Positions 5,022 through 6,445 of a DNA stretch of 6,445 bases are shown one piece after another. The translations under genes were made by a program, and so were the position numbers. The stretch's first letter is position 1. Each line of letters opens with the position of its first letter. The notes under the pieces are model-generated. The model was given only the letters and a program-made list of their open reading frames with translations. It did not search any database and was not told the DNA's origin. Source of the stretch: Solirubrobacterales bacterium (lineage in GTDB: Bacteria > Actinomycetota > Thermoleophilia > Solirubrobacterales > Solirubrobacteraceae). The stretch is from assembly GCA_003157595.1 (NCBI GenBank), contig PMKB01000140.1, positions 1 to 6,445 on the forward strand. Direction: 5' to 3'.

Positions 5022-6386
5022 TTGCACGCCAAGGGTCTGGCAGCGCTGATTGGAACCGTCGCGGCGAGCGCCGTGGTGATGGTGGGCGGGACCGTCCCCG
5101 CCTCAGCGGAACCGTTGCACCACCTGTTCCCCCACGCCTTTGCGCAGCCGCCAACGACGGCTCAATGCGAGTCGCTCCTTGGCATCGCCTGTTACAACCC
5201 CAACCAACTCGAGCAGGCGTACAACCTGCCCCCGCTTTACCGCGCCGGCCTCACTGGCGCCGGCCAGACGATCGCGATCGTCGACTCGTACGGATCGCCG
5301 ACGATCGCAGCCGACCTCACAACCTTCGATACGGAGACCGGCCTGCCCGCACCGCCGTCGTTGAGGATCATCCAGCCCGCCGGCCCGGTGCCGCCGTTTG
5401 ATTACACCAACTCAGATTTCGTCGGTTGGGCGGAGGAGACCTCGCTGGACGTCGAGTACGCCCACGCCATGGCGCCCGGTGCCAACATCCTGCTCGTCGA
5501 GACGCCGGTCAGCGAGACCGAGGGCGTGACCGGCTTCCCGCAGATCGTGGAGGCCGAGAACTACGTCATCAACCACCACCTCGCGAGCGTCATCTCGCAG
5601 AGCTTCGGGGCAACCGAGCAGACATTCCCCAGCCAGAGCTCGCTACTGGCGCTGCGTGGCGCCTACATCAACGCGGCGGCCAACGACGTGACGGTGCTCG
5701 CAGCCTCAGGTGACGCCGGTGCGACCGACACCGAGCTGAACCTCACGGATTACTTCCCGTTCCGGGCCATCGACTGGCCTTCGAGCGATCCGCTCGTAAC
5801 CTCGGTTGGAGGCACGCAGTTGCACCTGAACGCGTTCGGCGCACGCACCGCTCCGGACAACGTCTGGAACGACCAGACCCTGTTCGAGTCCGCGGCCGCG
5901 GGCGGCGGCGGCCAGTCGACCGTGTTCGCCAGGCCCGTCTACCAGAACTCGGTCGCCAACGTCGTCGGCGCCGTGCGCGGCACGCCGGATCTGAGCATGA
6001 GCGCCGCGGTCGATGGTGGTGCGAACGTGTACCTCGGGTTCACCGCTGAGGACGGCTCCGGGGTCATTCCCGGCTGGTACGTCATCGGCGGGACGAGCGA
6101 GGCCACGCCGCTGTTCTCGGGCATCGTGGCGATCGCCGACCAGGCGGGGCACCATTTGCTCGGCTCCATCAACCCGACCCTGTACGCGTTCGGCGACCGC
6201 GGACCGTTGACCGGGATCATCGACATCACGAGCGGCAACAACACAGTCACGTTCACCAACTCCAACAACACGACCTACACGGTGCCCGGCTTCAACGCGG
6301 TCCCCGGCTACGACATGGCCAGCGGGCTCGGCACGCCCGACGGTCCGCGGCTCGTTGCGGAGCTGGCGTTGTCCCGGTTCCATTGA
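5022..6386 (+). CDS. Secreted S53 family (sedolisin-type) serine-carboxyl peptidase lacking a prodomain
   Basis: This 454-residue extracellular endopeptidase belongs to the sedolisin/kumamolisin family, whose members typically cut proteins at acidic pH. The signal peptide has K4, a hydrophobic core (6-25) and the cleavage motif ASA at 27-29. The catalytic domain begins around NPNQLEQAYNLPPLYRAG (59-76). The family residues are visible: E139 and D143 in ETSLDVEYAHAMAPGA, D231 in ASGDAG (oxyanion aspartate), and the nucleophile S359 in GGTSEATP. Calcium ligands are expected at D401-I402 (DIT) and D431 (GYDMASGLGTP). The only cysteines, C49 and C57, probably form a disulfide. Only about 30 residues separate the signal peptide from the domain, where activatable relatives carry a prodomain of roughly 150-180. 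The gene appears monocistronic. It is a protein-scavenging enzyme by inference; its substrate is unknown. Confidence 0.93.
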   Translation: MHAKGLAALIGTVAASAVVMVGGTVPASAEPLHHLFPHAFAQPPTTAQCESLLGIACYNPNQLEQAYNLPPLYRAGLTGAGQTIAIVDSYGSPTIAADLTTFDTETGLPAPPSLRIIQPAGPVPPFDYTNSDFVGWAEETSLDVEYAHAMAPGANILLVETPVSETEGVTGFPQIVEAENYVINHHLASVISQSFGATEQTFPSQSSLLALRGAYINAAANDVTVLAASGDAGATDTELNLTDYFPFRAIDWPSSDPLVTSVGGTQLHLNAFGARTAPDNVWNDQTLFESAAAGGGGQSTVFARPVYQNSVANVVGAVRGTPDLSMSAAVDGGANVYLGFTAEDGSGVIPGWYVIGGTSEATPLFSGIVAIADQAGHHLLGSINPTLYAFGDRGPLTGIIDITSGNNTVTFTNSNNTTYTVPGFNAVPGYDMASGLGTPDGPRLVAELALSRFH

Positions 6387-6445
6387 CGCAGTTGACCGAG
6401 GGCAATTAGCCCCAGGCCCCAGGCGTGATGTGGCGCCGCCCCAAG
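6387..6445. other. Downstream flank of the peptidase gene
   Basis: Only a weak 4-bp stem (GGGC-AATTA-GCCC) and a tandem CCCCAGG repeat are visible. Neither is enough to call a terminator, and no new gene begins before the edge. Confidence 0.4.

Noticed and set aside
5706..6383. Minus-strand 225-codon open frame antisense to the peptidase
   Set aside because: The opposite strand encodes the S53 catalytic serine and calcium site. The antisense translation has no recognisable domain and is a shadow.
6397..6425. Terminator after the peptidase gene
   Set aside because: The only stem is four base pairs (GGGC/GCCC) with no T tract, too weak to call.

Overview
The window looks like chromosomal DNA from a high-GC Gram-positive bacterium, most likely an actinomycetote. 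Codons strongly prefer G or C at the third position, three of four protein genes are tightly packed or share regulatory DNA, GTG and TTG starts are used, and all protein families are common in soil Actinomycetota. I cannot place it more finely. No phage, insertion sequence, CRISPR array or other clear mobile-element signature is visible.

Bases 1-2132 and on to 4465 form a divergent sugar-utilisation locus. On the minus strand (647 to the left edge) lies the N-terminal half of an ABC-transporter sugar-binding protein, cut by the window edge. On the plus strand a LacI-family regulator (1080-2132) overlaps by four bases (GTGA) a family 3 glycoside hydrolase with no signal peptide (2129-4465). 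The logical reading is that a short beta-linked oligosaccharide is captured outside the cell, imported (the permeases are presumably past the left edge), and cut in the cytoplasm by the GH3 enzyme under control of the LacI protein. The arrangement resembles the xylobiose (bxl) and cellobiose (ceb) systems of Streptomyces. The exact sugar cannot be read from sequence alone.

The 432-base divergent spacer (648-1079) is the richest non-coding part. It contains a perfect 15-bp odd-centred palindrome (753-767) near two alternative leftward promoters. It also holds a 20-codon leader ORF (709-647, minus) with a strong Shine-Dalgarno, a TTA codon, an internal hairpin, and a stop that overlaps the start of the binding-protein gene.

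Bases 4466-5021 are mainly non-coding and carry a tRNA-Arg(ACG) gene on the minus strand (4731-4658). From 5022 to 6386 there is a secreted S53 (sedolisin-type) serine-carboxyl peptidase. It starts with TTG behind a near-perfect Shine-Dalgarno and has the full Glu/Asp/Asp/Ser catalytic set, but no room for the usual N-terminal activation prodomain. It seems functionally unrelated to the sugar locus, beyond a shared theme of polymer scavenging. The last 59 bases hold nothing I can call.

I do not see a clearly undescribed system. The most worthwhile leads are the leader-ORF/hairpin arrangement before the binding protein, the odd-centred operator paired with a LacI protein that seems to lack the hinge leucine, and the prodomain-less sedolisin.
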